A DNA stretch of 64,000 nt from Phaeobacter piscinae (GTDB lineage Bacteria; Pseudomonadota; Alphaproteobacteria; Rhodobacterales; Rhodobacteraceae), in the NCBI RefSeq assembly GCF_002407245.1, contig NZ_CP010681.1, positions 3,108,501-3,172,500 of the forward strand, read 5' to 3'. Under the pieces are notes generated by a model. It searched no databases, was not told the origin of the DNA, and saw only the letters and a list, made by a program, of their open reading frames with translations. Below, in pieces: positions 34,659 to 43,753 of this stretch. Positions within the stretch are counted from its first letter, which is position 1, and every line of letters begins with the position of its first letter. Both the position numbers and the translations under genes were made by a program.

Positions 34659-36278
34659 ATGAACAAGATCTTTGAAGTTCCCATGTACCCCTATCAGCGC
34701 AGCGAAGATCAGGACACAGGCGCCCCGGTGCGCCACCCGGTCATCGTGATTGGCGCCGGCCCTGTGGGTCTGGCCGCAGCAATTGATCTCGCCCAACAGG
34801 GGATTGGCGTCGTGGTTCTCGACGAGAATGACAAGGTCAGCTTCGGTAGTCGGGCCATCTGTTTTTCCAAACGCAGTCTTGAAATCGCGGACCGTCTCGG
34901 CTTCTGCGACCCGCTCGTGAACAAAGGCGTGCAGTGGAATCTGGGCAAGGTGTTTTTCGATGACCGTAAGGTCTATGAATTCAATCTGCTGCCGGAGAGC
35001 GGCCACGCGCAGCCTGCCTTTATCAATCTGCAGCAATATTACTTTGAGGAGTATCTGGTTCAGCGGGCGAATGCGCTTCAGGCTGCCGGGGCCCCGATTG
35101 AAATTCGCGGGCGCAACAAGGTCTCTGCCATCGGCACCCACGCGGATCACGTCACGCTGGAGATCGACACGCCAGAAGGGTCTTACAATCTTGAGGCTGA
35201 TTGGCTGATTGCCTGCGATGGCGCGGGCTCACCAACCCGGCAGATGCTGGGTCTCGATTTTGTTGGCCGGGTGTTTGAGGACAACTTCCTGATTGCCGAT
35301 GTGATCATGGATGCGGATTTCCCGACAGAGCGCTGGTTCTGGTTTGATCCGCCCTTCAACAAGGGGCAATCGGCACTTCTGCACAAGCAGCCTGACGGTG
35401 TCTGGCGGATCGACCTGCAACTGGGCTGGGACATCGACAAGGAGCGTGAGAAGCGCCCGGAGAACGTGATCCCAAGACTTAAGGAAATGCTGGGCGAGGA
35501 TGTGCAATTCGAGCTGGAGTGGGTCTCGATCTACACCTTCCAGTGCCGCCGGATGGAGAAATTCCGTCACGGTCGCGTGCTCTTTGCCGGCGATGCTGCA
35601 CATCAGGTGTCACCATTCGGCGCGCGGGGGGCCAATTCCGGTTTGCAGGACACCGACAACCTGTGCTGGAAACTGAAACTGGTGCTGGAGGGAAAGGCGC
35701 CCGAGAGCCTGCTGGACAGTTATGACAGCGAGCGCGTCCATGGTGCGGATGAAAATATCCTCAACTCCTCCCGTTCCACCGATTTCATCACGCCGAAATC
35801 GGAAATGAGCCGGATTATGCGGGACGCAGTTCTGGACCTGTCCGAACATCACGCCTTTGCCCGGCCGTTGGTGAATTCGGGGCGCCTGTCCCTGCCCTGC
35901 ACCTATGAGAGGTCGGCGCTGAATTCAGCGGATGCCTTGCATGGGCCTCAGCGTACTAAGCCCGGTAGCCCCTGCCCTGATGTGTCGATAGCGGACGGAT
36001 ATCTGCTGCCCAAACTGGCAGACCGGTTTACCCTGCTGACCATCGACGCGGACGCTCCTGACAGCTTTGAGGAGGCGGGTATCCCGGTGACGCGGCTGGC
36101 CCTGTCCACCAAAGACGACCAGACCGGAACCCTGCGCGAACGTTATCTCGGTGATGCAACAAGTGCAGTCTATCTGATCCGCCCTGACCAGCATGTGGCG
36201 GCGCGGCGCCCGGCATTTGACGAAAACCAATTTCGTGCAGCCCTGCGCCGCGCGATTGGCAAGGAGGCCTCGGCATGA
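34659..36278 (+). CDS. FAD-dependent aromatic monooxygenase (class A type)
   Basis: 539 residues. FAD-binding GAGPVGLAAAIDLAQQG near residue 30, the second motif around DGAGSPTRQMLGLDFVG, and GDAAHQVSPFGARGANSGLQD, the flavin-ribityl motif. The C-terminal 100 residues form a thioredoxin-like region seen in phenol-type hydroxylases. Likely hydroxylates a phenolic acid, for example toward homogentisate, but its substrate is inferred only from the cluster. Starts at ATG 34659 after a strong GGGAGGAAACCAG; a longer form is unlikely. Four-base overlap with the next gene (ATGA at 36275). Confidence 0.82.
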   Translation: MNKIFEVPMYPYQRSEDQDTGAPVRHPVIVIGAGPVGLAAAIDLAQQGIGVVVLDENDKVSFGSRAICFSKRSLEIADRLGFCDPLVNKGVQWNLGKVFFDDRKVYEFNLLPESGHAQPAFINLQQYYFEEYLVQRANALQAAGAPIEIRGRNKVSAIGTHADHVTLEIDTPEGSYNLEADWLIACDGAGSPTRQMLGLDFVGRVFEDNFLIADVIMDADFPTERWFWFDPPFNKGQSALLHKQPDGVWRIDLQLGWDIDKEREKRPENVIPRLKEMLGEDVQFELEWVSIYTFQCRRMEKFRHGRVLFAGDAAHQVSPFGARGANSGLQDTDNLCWKLKLVLEGKAPESLLDSYDSERVHGADENILNSSRSTDFITPKSEMSRIMRDAVLDLSEHHAFARPLVNSGRLSLPCTYERSALNSADALHGPQRTKPGSPCPDVSIADGYLLPKLADRFTLLTIDADAPDSFEEAGIPVTRLALSTKDDQTGTLRERYLGDATSAVYLIRPDQHVAARRPAFDENQFRAALRRAIGKEASA

Positions 36279-36505
36279 ACGCTCTGAATACCGATCACGA
36301 AAACCTAATTCTGGCCCCGAACATCGAAAGGGCCGATGATTTCTATGCCGATCTTCTCGCGGCCCATGAGGGGCTGGCCAAAGCCGAAAGCGATGCGCTG
36401 AACGCGCGTCTGGTTCTGGTTCTGGCGAACCATATTGGGAAACGCGCAATCCTGACACAAGCGTTGGCAGCTGCTGCGCTGCCGCAAGGGGAGACTGACA
36501 CATGA
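36275..36505 (+). CDS. DUF2783-type small protein (76 aa)
   Basis: Two helices: NIERADDFYADLLAAHEGL and ALNARLVLVLANHIGKRAILTQALAAAAL. Looks like the DUF2783 family, which often lies beside a flavin monooxygenase and an aromatic-degradation enzyme. It overlaps both neighbours (ATGA at 36275 and 36502), so it is translated together with them. No enzymatic motif; perhaps a partner of the monooxygenase. Confidence 0.72.
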   Translation: MNALNTDHENLILAPNIERADDFYADLLAAHEGLAKAESDALNARLVLVLANHIGKRAILTQALAAAALPQGETDT

Positions 36506-37044
36506 AAATCGAGCAAATCCACCACGTCGCCTATCGCTGTAAAGACGCCAAGCAGACGGTAGAGTGGTACAACACGATGCTGAACATGGATTTTGTCTTG
36601 GCGATCGCCGAGGACCATGTACCCTCAACCCATGAACCAGACCCTTACATGCATATCTTCATGGATGCGGGCAACGGCAACGTGCTGGCCTTCTTTGAGC
36701 TGCCGACCAAGCCGGAAATGGACCGTGACCGCAACACACCGATCTGGGTGCAGCACATCGCCTTTAAGGTGAAAGACCGCGACACACTGATTGCATTCAA
36801 AGAGCATCTAGAAGCCAACGGTGTTGAGGTTCTGGGTGTGACCGACCACTCCATCTTTCACTCGATCTATTTCTTCGATCCAAACGGCCACCGGGTTGAG
36901 CTGGCCTGCCCTGACCCCGAAGAGGAGGCGCTTCTTCAGCGGCTGAACGCCGTGAAATGGGACATGCTGGAGGACTGGTCAAAGACCAAGAAGGCCCCAA
37001 AACACGCCGACTGGCTGCATGCCAAGGAGCTGAACAACGTTTAG
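36502..37044 (+). CDS. VOC-family (glyoxalase-like) protein (180 aa)
   Basis: Starts KIEQIHHVAYRCKDAKQTVEWYNTML, where the first His of the metal site is present, and continues QHIAFKVKDRDTLIAFKEHLEANGVEVLG and IYFFDPNGHRVELACPD, the second half of the fold. This is one VOC domain, too short for 4-hydroxyphenylpyruvate dioxygenase (about 350 residues). Probable enzyme on an aromatic or ring-opened acid, or a lyase-type isomerase. Overlaps the DUF2783 gene. Confidence 0.8.
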   Translation: MKIEQIHHVAYRCKDAKQTVEWYNTMLNMDFVLAIAEDHVPSTHEPDPYMHIFMDAGNGNVLAFFELPTKPEMDRDRNTPIWVQHIAFKVKDRDTLIAFKEHLEANGVEVLGVTDHSIFHSIYFFDPNGHRVELACPDPEEEALLQRLNAVKWDMLEDWSKTKKAPKHADWLHAKELNNV

Positions 37045-37095
37045 GCCAGCGGGCTGTACTGCGGTCCGTAACAATCGCAATGTAGGGGAAGCAGA

Positions 37096-37773
37096 ATGTC
37101 TGACGTCATATTGTACGACTATTGGCGATCATCGGCCAGCTACCGGGTCCGCATTGCGCTGAACTTGGCGGGTATCGCCTATGAGGCCGTGACGGTCGAC
37201 TTGGTCAAGGGCGAGCAGGTCAGCCCCGAACACCTAGCCCGCAACCCCCAAGGCCTGGTGCCGGTGCTGGAGATCGACGGGCTGCGGCTGACACAGTCAC
37301 TGGCCATTCTGGACTATCTTGACCAGACACGGCATCTGGATTTACTGCCGCGCGCCCCGGCAGAGCGCGCCTTGGCTCAAGCCTTGGCGCACGCCATCGC
37401 CGTCGACCTGCATCCGGTCTGCAATCTGAAAGTTGCCCGCCACGCCAGTGGTCTTTGCACAGGGTCTGCTGCCGTCCCAGCCGCGCAGCCTGTCAACATG
37501 CCTGCGGACTGGATGCGACATTTCATTCGCCCGGGACTTGTTGCCTTCAACGCACTGCTGGAGGAATATCCGGTTGCCCCCTATTGCACCGGCGATCATC
37601 CGGGGCTTGCGGATCTCTGCCTCATACCGCAGCTCTACAATGCGCGCCGCTGGGGGGCAGATTTCGACGATCTGCCGCGTCTCATGATGATAGAGGCCAC
37701 ATGCGCTGAGAACCCGGCCTTTGCGATGGCGCATCCTGATGCGGTTCACACTGTAGATCCGCCGCAGACGTAA
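37096..37773 (+). CDS. maiA: Maleylacetoacetate isomerase (zeta glutathione transferase)
   Basis: 225 residues. SSASYRVRIALN at residues 12-23 holds the active Ser-Ser-x-x-Tyr pattern; QGLVPVLEIDGLRLTQSLAI and YPVAPYCTGDHPGLADLCL follow. Converts maleylacetoacetate to fumarylacetoacetate between HmgA and FahA, so the cluster covers the whole lower pathway. 51 bases past the VOC gene. Confidence 0.9.
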   Translation: MSDVILYDYWRSSASYRVRIALNLAGIAYEAVTVDLVKGEQVSPEHLARNPQGLVPVLEIDGLRLTQSLAILDYLDQTRHLDLLPRAPAERALAQALAHAIAVDLHPVCNLKVARHASGLCTGSAAVPAAQPVNMPADWMRHFIRPGLVAFNALLEEYPVAPYCTGDHPGLADLCLIPQLYNARRWGADFDDLPRLMMIEATCAENPAFAMAHPDAVHTVDPPQT

Positions 37774-37825
37774 ACAGATGAACCGCGCGCAGTCACACCG
37801 TATTCGCCGGGTTAGGACATTATAG

Positions 37826-38521
37826 ATGACAAACGATTGGACCGGCTTCGCCCTCGCTATGATGGTGTTCACCGTCAGTCATTTTCTGCCGCGGCTCGCC
37901 GATCTACGCGGGCGGCTGATCGCATCCCTTGGCCGCAAGATCTATTTCTCGGTCTACGGGCTCTTGTCGCTGGTACTGTTTGGCTGGGTGATCGTCGCGG
38001 CGGCACAAGCCCCCTATGTTGAACTCTGGCCGCCGCTTGATTGGGCCCGCTGGGCCCCTATGCTGGCAATGCCCGTGGTCTTTGTCCTGGCTGTCTGGGG
38101 CTTGGGGGTGGACACACCCTACACGCTGGGAGGAAAGCGTAACGCCAATCCGACACAGGGTGTTCCCGGCCGGGCCGCGCTTAGCCGTCATCCGCTCCTG
38201 TTGGCTTTGGCGCTTTGGTCGCTGTCACATCTTCTGGCAAATGGCGATCTGGCTCATGCCATCGTCTTTGGCGGTTCCTTGATTCTTGCAAGCGCTGCGA
38301 TCCTGCTCTTCGACGCCAAGGCAACAACGGCCCTCGGTCAGGCAGCGGCAGCATATTTTGCCCATACCGCCCTGTTTTCGCTCAAGCCGATAGGTGATCC
38401 GAACTGGCGGCGACACCATCTGCGCAGTCTCTTGCTGCGCACTGGCATCGGCCTGCTGCTCTGGGTCAGCGCGCTGCACCTGCATGAGCAGGTGATCGGC
38501 GTCTCGCCCCTGCCCTACTGA
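37826..38521 (+). CDS. NnrU-family membrane protein
   Basis: 231 residues with six or seven membrane helices. Family marks are MVFTVSHFLPR, TLGGKRNANPTQGVPGRAALSRHPLLLALALWSLSHLLANGD and ALGQAAAAYFAHT. NnrU proteins occur with nitrite and nitric oxide metabolism and with methyltransferase-like ICMT membrane folds; a direct role is not known. Co-directional with hemN, 52 bases upstream. Confidence 0.8.
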   Translation: MTNDWTGFALAMMVFTVSHFLPRLADLRGRLIASLGRKIYFSVYGLLSLVLFGWVIVAAAQAPYVELWPPLDWARWAPMLAMPVVFVLAVWGLGVDTPYTLGGKRNANPTQGVPGRAALSRHPLLLALALWSLSHLLANGDLAHAIVFGGSLILASAAILLFDAKATTALGQAAAAYFAHTALFSLKPIGDPNWRRHHLRSLLLRTGIGLLLWVSALHLHEQVIGVSPLPY

Positions 38522-38524
38522 TAT

Positions 38525-38538
38525 TTGATTTCGCGCAA
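38525..38538 (+). promoter_or_regulatory. FNR/FnrL-type box upstream of hemN
   Basis: TTGAT-TTCG-CGCAA fits the consensus TTGAT-N4-ATCAA at 8 of 10 positions. It lies 35 bases before the hemN start codon, where a promoter for an oxygen-regulated gene is expected. Anaerobic control of hemN by FnrL is known in Rhodobacter; here it is inferred. Confidence 0.6.
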
Positions 38539-38573
38539 AGTCACACTGCCCGGAATCGGTCATATCTGGCGGT

Positions 38574-39929
38574 ATGAAACAGATTGACCGCCTTCGCGCG
38601 CTGGGACTTTTTGACAGCCGCGTGCCCCGTTACACGTCTTATCCCACCGCACCCGTGTTCAGCACGGCGGTGGGGGCTGCCTTCCAAAAGGCCCAATTGA
38701 CGTCACTGGATCCTGCAGTGCCTGTCTCGGTCTACATCCACATCCCGTTTTGTGAGCGGTTGTGTTGGTTCTGTGCCTGCCGAACCCAGGGCACGCAAAC
38801 CCTCAGCCCCGTGGAAAGCTATATCGGCACTGTCGAAAAAGAGCTTTCCCTGATCGCTGAGATTCTTCCCGACGGGCTGCGGATGGGCCGACTGCACTGG
38901 GGTGGGGGCACACCTACAATTCTGCCTCCAGCCCTCATCCACCGGCTGGCCCAATCAATCAAATCTGCAATCCCGCCGACGGCAGATTGGGAATTCTCGG
39001 TCGAGATCGATCCCACAATGGTGGATCGCGACAAAATCGCCGCGCTTGCGAAAGAAGGTATGAACCGTGCAAGCATCGGTATTCAGGATTTTGATCCCGA
39101 AGTGCAGACCGCCATCGGGCGGATCCAGCCTTTTGACGTGACGGCCGCCTGCGTTGCGGATCTGCGTGCCGCAGGCATTCATTCATTGAATACCGATCTT
39201 GTCTACGGCCTGCCGCATCAGGATGCCACGCGCATTGCAGATACTGTAGACAAGGTGCTGACATTGGCGCCGGACCGGGTCGCTCTTTTCGGATATGCTC
39301 ATGTCCCATGGGTGGCCAAACGGCAGAAGCTGATTGATGATACCGCCCTGCCTGGTGATGAGACCCGGTATCATCTTGCAGAGCTGGCCGCCAAAAAATT
39401 CCAAACTGCGGGATTTGCGAATATCGGCATCGACCATTTTGCACGACCGCAGGATGGATTGAACTTGGCCCGCAATAGCGGACATCTGCGGCGAAACTTT
39501 CAAGGTTACACAGATGATCACTGCCCGACGCTGATCGGTGTTGGGGCCTCCTCAATCTCGCGTTTCGACGGGGGCTACGTGCAAAATGCAGCGGCCACCG
39601 CTGCATATATTCAAAGGATCGAAGCGGGCGATCTGGCTGGGACACGCGGTCATCAGCTCACTCCGATCGACAAGATGCGCGCCCGGGCCATCGAGATGCT
39701 GATGTGCGACTTCCGTTTGGACCGTAGCGAACTGCAGCACCGGTTCGGGCCACAGACCCAACAGCTGACAGCAGATCTGAAGGCCGTTACGGCGACCTAT
39801 GGCGATCTGGTCACATTGACGGATGATGCCCTAACTATTGAGCCCGAAGGCCGCGCGCTGACCCGGATTATTGCCAGCGCGTTTGACGCCCATAAACCGG
39901 AGGGCGTCCGCTATAGCCAAGCCTCCTGA
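38574..39929 (+). CDS. hemN: Oxygen-independent coproporphyrinogen III oxidase
   Basis: 451 residues, radical SAM enzyme. The iron-sulfur motif CERLCWFC (Cys60, Cys64, Cys67) and FGGGTPT-like LHWGGGTPTILPP follow; C-terminal regions DLVYGLPHQD and GHLRRNFQGYTDDHCPTLIGVGASSIS match HemN. It makes protoporphyrinogen IX without oxygen. Start as ATG 38574. A weak FNR box is upstream. Confidence 0.95.
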   Translation: MKQIDRLRALGLFDSRVPRYTSYPTAPVFSTAVGAAFQKAQLTSLDPAVPVSVYIHIPFCERLCWFCACRTQGTQTLSPVESYIGTVEKELSLIAEILPDGLRMGRLHWGGGTPTILPPALIHRLAQSIKSAIPPTADWEFSVEIDPTMVDRDKIAALAKEGMNRASIGIQDFDPEVQTAIGRIQPFDVTAACVADLRAAGIHSLNTDLVYGLPHQDATRIADTVDKVLTLAPDRVALFGYAHVPWVAKRQKLIDDTALPGDETRYHLAELAAKKFQTAGFANIGIDHFARPQDGLNLARNSGHLRRNFQGYTDDHCPTLIGVGASSISRFDGGYVQNAAATAAYIQRIEAGDLAGTRGHQLTPIDKMRARAIEMLMCDFRLDRSELQHRFGPQTQQLTADLKAVTATYGDLVTLTDDALTIEPEGRALTRIIASAFDAHKPEGVRYSQAS

Positions 39930-40077
39930 GGCGGGAGGAAGGCATCGAGATCCCGCGATTTCAAAATATTAGGCTCTAGAAAGGATTATCCGCCGCGTCT
40001 CACTATGTCTCAGCCGCTCAGGCGTTGTCAGCATCCCCGGTTACGCTATCTGCTGGCAGATCAGCGGAGTATCGGAC

Positions 40078-41628
40078 ATGACCAACCTCACGACACCTCA
40101 AGACAGCCGTGAACCAGGCCGGATCATTTTGATCTTGGGTGATCAGCTGTCACATGATCTCCCCTCACTCCAGATCGGTGATCCTCAAAAAGACTGCCTG
40201 TTGATGGCCGAGGTCGCAGAGGAGGCGAGCTATGTCCCTCATCACAAGAAAAAGCTCGCTTTTGTGTTTTCTGCCATGCGGCACTTTGCGGATGAGCTGA
40301 CCGCTGCGGGCTGGAACCTGCAATATGTCCGCCTGAATGATCCAGACAATTCGGGCAGCCTTATAGGTGAATTGGACCGGGCTTTGGAGCAGTTCACCGT
40401 AACCGAAGTGCTGGTAACTGAACCCGGCGAATATCGTCTCAAAGAGGCGCTGAACACATGGTCCGGGCCAGCCAGGATAACCATGCTTGATGACAGCCGA
40501 TTTCTGGCCAGCCACGACATGTTTCGCAGCTGGGCAGAGGGGCGCAAGCAGCTGCGCATGGAATATTTCTATCGCGATATGCGACGCAAAACTGGCCTGT
40601 TGATGCAAGGTGACACCCCTGAGGGTGGTAAATGGAACTATGACTCAGAGAACCGCAAACCGGCGCAGAACGACATGTTCATGCCCAAGCCGGTGCGCTG
40701 CGATCCAGATCGTATCACGCAAGACGTGTTGGAATTGGTGGAACACAGGTTTCCCAGCAATTTCGGGCGGCTGACACCGTTTTGGTTCGCGGTCACCCGG
40801 GCAGCGGCTCTCAAGGCACTTGATCATTTTATTGATGCGGCGCTACCGCTGTTTGGGGATTATCAGGATGCGATGCTGGACGGAGAGCCGTTTCTCTATC
40901 ACTCCCTGTTGTCCCAATACATCAATATCGGCTTGCTCAATCCGCTTGAGGTCTGCCGCCGGGCCGAACGCGCTTATTATGAGGGCCATGCCCCCCTCAA
41001 CGCGGTTGAAGGCTTCATTCGCCAGATTATCGGCTGGCGCGAGTACATGCGCGGGATCTACTGGCTGAAGATGCCTGGATACACCTCCGAAAATGCCCTC
41101 GGCGCAGGGCGAGATCTGCCGGAGTTTTATTGGAGCGGAGAGACCAAGATGGCCTGCATGTCCGCCGCCGTCATCCAGACCCGGGACGAAGCCTATGCCC
41201 ATCATATTCAGCGCCTGATGGTCACCGGAAATTTCGCAATGCTGGCAGGGATAGACCCGCATCAGGTCCACGAATGGTATCTGGCTGTTTATGCCGACGC
41301 CTATGAATGGGTCGAAGCCCCAAATGTCATCGGTATGAGCCAATTCGCCGATGGCGGCCTCTTAGGCTCCAAACCCTATGCCGCCAGCGGCAATTATATC
41401 AACAAGATGTCGAACTACTGCACAACATGTACCTACGACGTGAAACAGAAAACCGGCCCCAAAGCCTGCCCGTTCAATCCGCTTTATTGGGATTTCCTGA
41501 TCCGCAACCGTGAGAAACTGTCAAAGAACCCGCGCCTGATGCAGCCCTATCGAACCTGGGACAGAATGTCCGCGGAGAAGCAACAGGAGTATCTCATAAG
41601 CGCGGAGAAGGTTCTGAACAGTCTCTAA
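40078..41628 (+). CDS. FeS-type bacterial cryptochrome/(6-4) photolyase
   Basis: 516 residues. Starts RIILILGDQLSHDLPSL, typical of the FeS-BCP branch (PhrB/CryB), and has four cysteines that fit the 4Fe-4S ligands: Cys360 (KMACMSAAV), Cys448 and Cys451 (YCTTCTYD), and Cys464 (KACPFN). The spacing Cys-87-Cys-2-Cys-12-Cys agrees with PhrB. Binds FAD and a lumazine-type antenna; repairs (6-4) photoproducts or acts as a light sensor. ATG 40078. The next genes downstream form an SOS mutasome, so the region is a DNA-damage cluster. Confidence 0.93.
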   Translation: MTNLTTPQDSREPGRIILILGDQLSHDLPSLQIGDPQKDCLLMAEVAEEASYVPHHKKKLAFVFSAMRHFADELTAAGWNLQYVRLNDPDNSGSLIGELDRALEQFTVTEVLVTEPGEYRLKEALNTWSGPARITMLDDSRFLASHDMFRSWAEGRKQLRMEYFYRDMRRKTGLLMQGDTPEGGKWNYDSENRKPAQNDMFMPKPVRCDPDRITQDVLELVEHRFPSNFGRLTPFWFAVTRAAALKALDHFIDAALPLFGDYQDAMLDGEPFLYHSLLSQYINIGLLNPLEVCRRAERAYYEGHAPLNAVEGFIRQIIGWREYMRGIYWLKMPGYTSENALGAGRDLPEFYWSGETKMACMSAAVIQTRDEAYAHHIQRLMVTGNFAMLAGIDPHQVHEWYLAVYADAYEWVEAPNVIGMSQFADGGLLGSKPYAASGNYINKMSNYCTTCTYDVKQKTGPKACPFNPLYWDFLIRNREKLSKNPRLMQPYRTWDRMSAEKQQEYLISAEKVLNSL

Positions 41629-41778
41629 TTAGGGGGTTTCACCCTATTCTGGAAGGAAGGCATTCCTGGCACAACCTGTCGTTCCGTGAAGCGAATTTTC
41701 TCCTGCGTATGGCTTCCGGCGTGACTTCCTGTCGGGCTCTGGCTTTTGCATAACTGCGGAACGCGATATAATTCGATT

Positions 41779-42333
41779 ATGACCTCTTTGGACCTTCCCT
41801 ATTTTCCTCTCAAACGCGGACGCGTTCATGAGGTGTGCGGTCCGGGCAGCTTTGGGTTTCTTGCTATTTTGATGGCACAGGTTCGCGGTCCGACATTATG
41901 GATACGCGAGAGCCATCGTCTGGAGCATATTAATCCGCTGGGTTTGGGGGAGTTTACAGACCCGTCTCAACTGTTGGTCGTAAATGTAAAGCATCAGGCC
42001 GACGGCCTCGCCAGTGCAGAAGAGGCACTACAGGAACGTGCAGTCGCTCTGGTCGTGATCGACATCAGCAAACCACTCAGCCTAACCGCCGGTCGACGGC
42101 TCCAGCTTGCAGCGAAGGCCGGAAACACCACCGGGCTTTGCCTTATTCCAGAAGGCATGGGAAGCAATGCTGCCGAAACTCGCTGGCGCAGCGATCCAAT
42201 ATTTCAGGCACAAGACTCGACTCATTTTCACTGGAGACTTATTAAGAACAAATCAGGAACAAATGGATCTTGGCATGTTCGATGGAATCGCGCGTCGCGT
42301 CGTATCGATATGGTTTCACCGGTTCGCGAGTGA
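41779..42333 (+). CDS. imuA: ImuA, RecA-like mutasome accessory protein
   Basis: 184 residues. RecA/SulA-like fold with a degenerate P-loop region EVCGPGSFGFLA, and a C-terminal TRWRSDPIFQ...HWRLIKNKSGTNGSWHVRWN, which is characteristic of ImuA. Works with ImuB and DnaE2 in damage-induced mutagenesis. The ATG at 41779 was chosen over 41746 because it fits the family N-terminus. No clear ribosome site. The ORF overlaps imuB by 71 bases. Confidence 0.85.
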   Translation: MTSLDLPYFPLKRGRVHEVCGPGSFGFLAILMAQVRGPTLWIRESHRLEHINPLGLGEFTDPSQLLVVNVKHQADGLASAEEALQERAVALVVIDISKPLSLTAGRRLQLAAKAGNTTGLCLIPEGMGSNAAETRWRSDPIFQAQDSTHFHWRLIKNKSGTNGSWHVRWNRASRRIDMVSPVRE

Positions 42334-43753
42334 CCGGTTTCTTCGGCAGTACCCACTGTCCGGTCCTTTTGCGCTTACGATCAAACACAGCAACACAAAC
42401 CGCCTCTATTGCCTCAATGCAGAAGCCGCGCGACAAGGTTTGCATCAGGGCATGGCCCACTCAGATGCCCGTGCCTTTTGTCCAGACCTTCAAACAGCAG
42501 AAGCGGACATTCACCGGGACCAACAGTTTTTACTGCTTCTGCGCCGCTGGGCCACCCGCTATTGCCCGTGGGTGGGCTTGGAGGGGCGCGATGGTTTAGT
42601 GCTCGATATCAGTGGGTCCTCCCATCTTTTCGGAGGGGAAACCGGTATCTTGAATGCTATACGCAGCGGTTTGATGCGGGCCGGTCTATCCGCGCAAATT
42701 GGCCTGGCTGACACACGCGGGGCAGCTTGGGCCCTGGCGCATTACGGCGAGGGGCAGGCTGCGACCGGAGATATGTTGCCCGCTCTTCAGCACCTGCCCG
42801 TTGCAGCCCTGCGTCTTGATGAGAAAACAACAACAGCGCTGGTCAGAGTGGGCCTGCGTAAGATTGGAGATCTCGCAACAACGCCTCGCGCCCCGCTTGC
42901 CCGCCGTTTTGGAGCCAATGTATTGATGAGGCTTGATCAGGCTTTGGGCCACCAAGCTGAAGAAATCACTCCATTGGCAGCTCCACCTCACTACGGGGTC
43001 CGTATGACATTGCCAGAGCCGATCGGTCTTCTCAGTGATGTCATGGCTGGTGCGGAAAGGTTGCTGACACAGCTCTGTGCCAAATTGAAAACCCATGAAA
43101 TGGGTGCGCGCATCTTTGTCATTACACTGCGGCGCGTAGATCTGGATCAGCAAGAGGTGGAATTGCGTCTGGCCCGTGCCTTGCGTGATCCCCAGAGGAT
43201 TCTGCCCCTGTTTGAAAAGGGGTTGGCTGAAATGGATGCAGGCTTTGGCATTGATCAACTGCGCCTCGAAGCAACCCAGACAGAAGCCTTGCCGACGCAA
43301 CAAATGTCTCACGTCGCAGGCGACAGCGAAGACCGGTTAGATGATCTGATCACGCGGATCGGAACACGGATCGGACTCGAGAACATTCAGCGCTTTCTAC
43401 CCGCTGACAGCCATATTCCGGAGCGTAGTTTCATCGTTTCACCGGCGGCCTATTCAGACGCAGCCAGTGGCTGGATGTGTAAGAACCCGCGTCCGCTCTG
43501 CCTATTTCCACCCGAACCGATTGCGGGCAGGGGCCCCTATCCCCCAAACCATTTCCGTTGGCGCAGGGTTTCATTGACCACAGGCCATACGATCGGCCCT
43601 GAACGCATCACCCCTGAATGGTGGCTGGAAGACGACAACTGGCGGTCCGGTATGCGCGATTATTGGAGAGTGGAGACGACCCAGGGGAGACGCCTCTGGC
43701 TGTTTTATACGCCTCAAAACCCTGGGTGGTTCATTCAGGGAGAATTCGCATGA
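42263..43753 (+). CDS. imuB: ImuB, Y-family polymerase-like mutasome protein
   Basis: 496 residues. ARRVVSIWFHRFASDRFL starts a Y-family polymerase fold; LEGRDGLVLDISGSSHLFGGE, LADTRGAAWALAHYG and the HhH-like LVRVGLRKIGDLATTPRAPLARRFG follow. ImuB proteins are catalytically dead and act as a hub for DnaE2 and the beta clamp. It starts inside imuA (ATG 42263, AGGA four bases before), and overlaps dnaE2 by four bases. Confidence 0.87.
   Translation: MDLGMFDGIARRVVSIWFHRFASDRFLRQYPLSGPFALTIKHSNTNRLYCLNAEAARQGLHQGMAHSDARAFCPDLQTAEADIHRDQQFLLLLRRWATRYCPWVGLEGRDGLVLDISGSSHLFGGETGILNAIRSGLMRAGLSAQIGLADTRGAAWALAHYGEGQAATGDMLPALQHLPVAALRLDEKTTTALVRVGLRKIGDLATTPRAPLARRFGANVLMRLDQALGHQAEEITPLAAPPHYGVRMTLPEPIGLLSDVMAGAERLLTQLCAKLKTHEMGARIFVITLRRVDLDQQEVELRLARALRDPQRILPLFEKGLAEMDAGFGIDQLRLEATQTEALPTQQMSHVAGDSEDRLDDLITRIGTRIGLENIQRFLPADSHIPERSFIVSPAAYSDAASGWMCKNPRPLCLFPPEPIAGRGPYPPNHFRWRRVSLTTGHTIGPERITPEWWLEDDNWRSGMRDYWRVETTQGRRLWLFYTPQNPGWFIQGEFA

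Noticed and set aside
41629-41778. Possible LexA half sites (GTTCCGTGAAGCG, GGAACGCGATATAATTC)
   Set aside because: The spacing and second half do not fit GTTC-N7-GTTC or GAAC-N7-GAAC.
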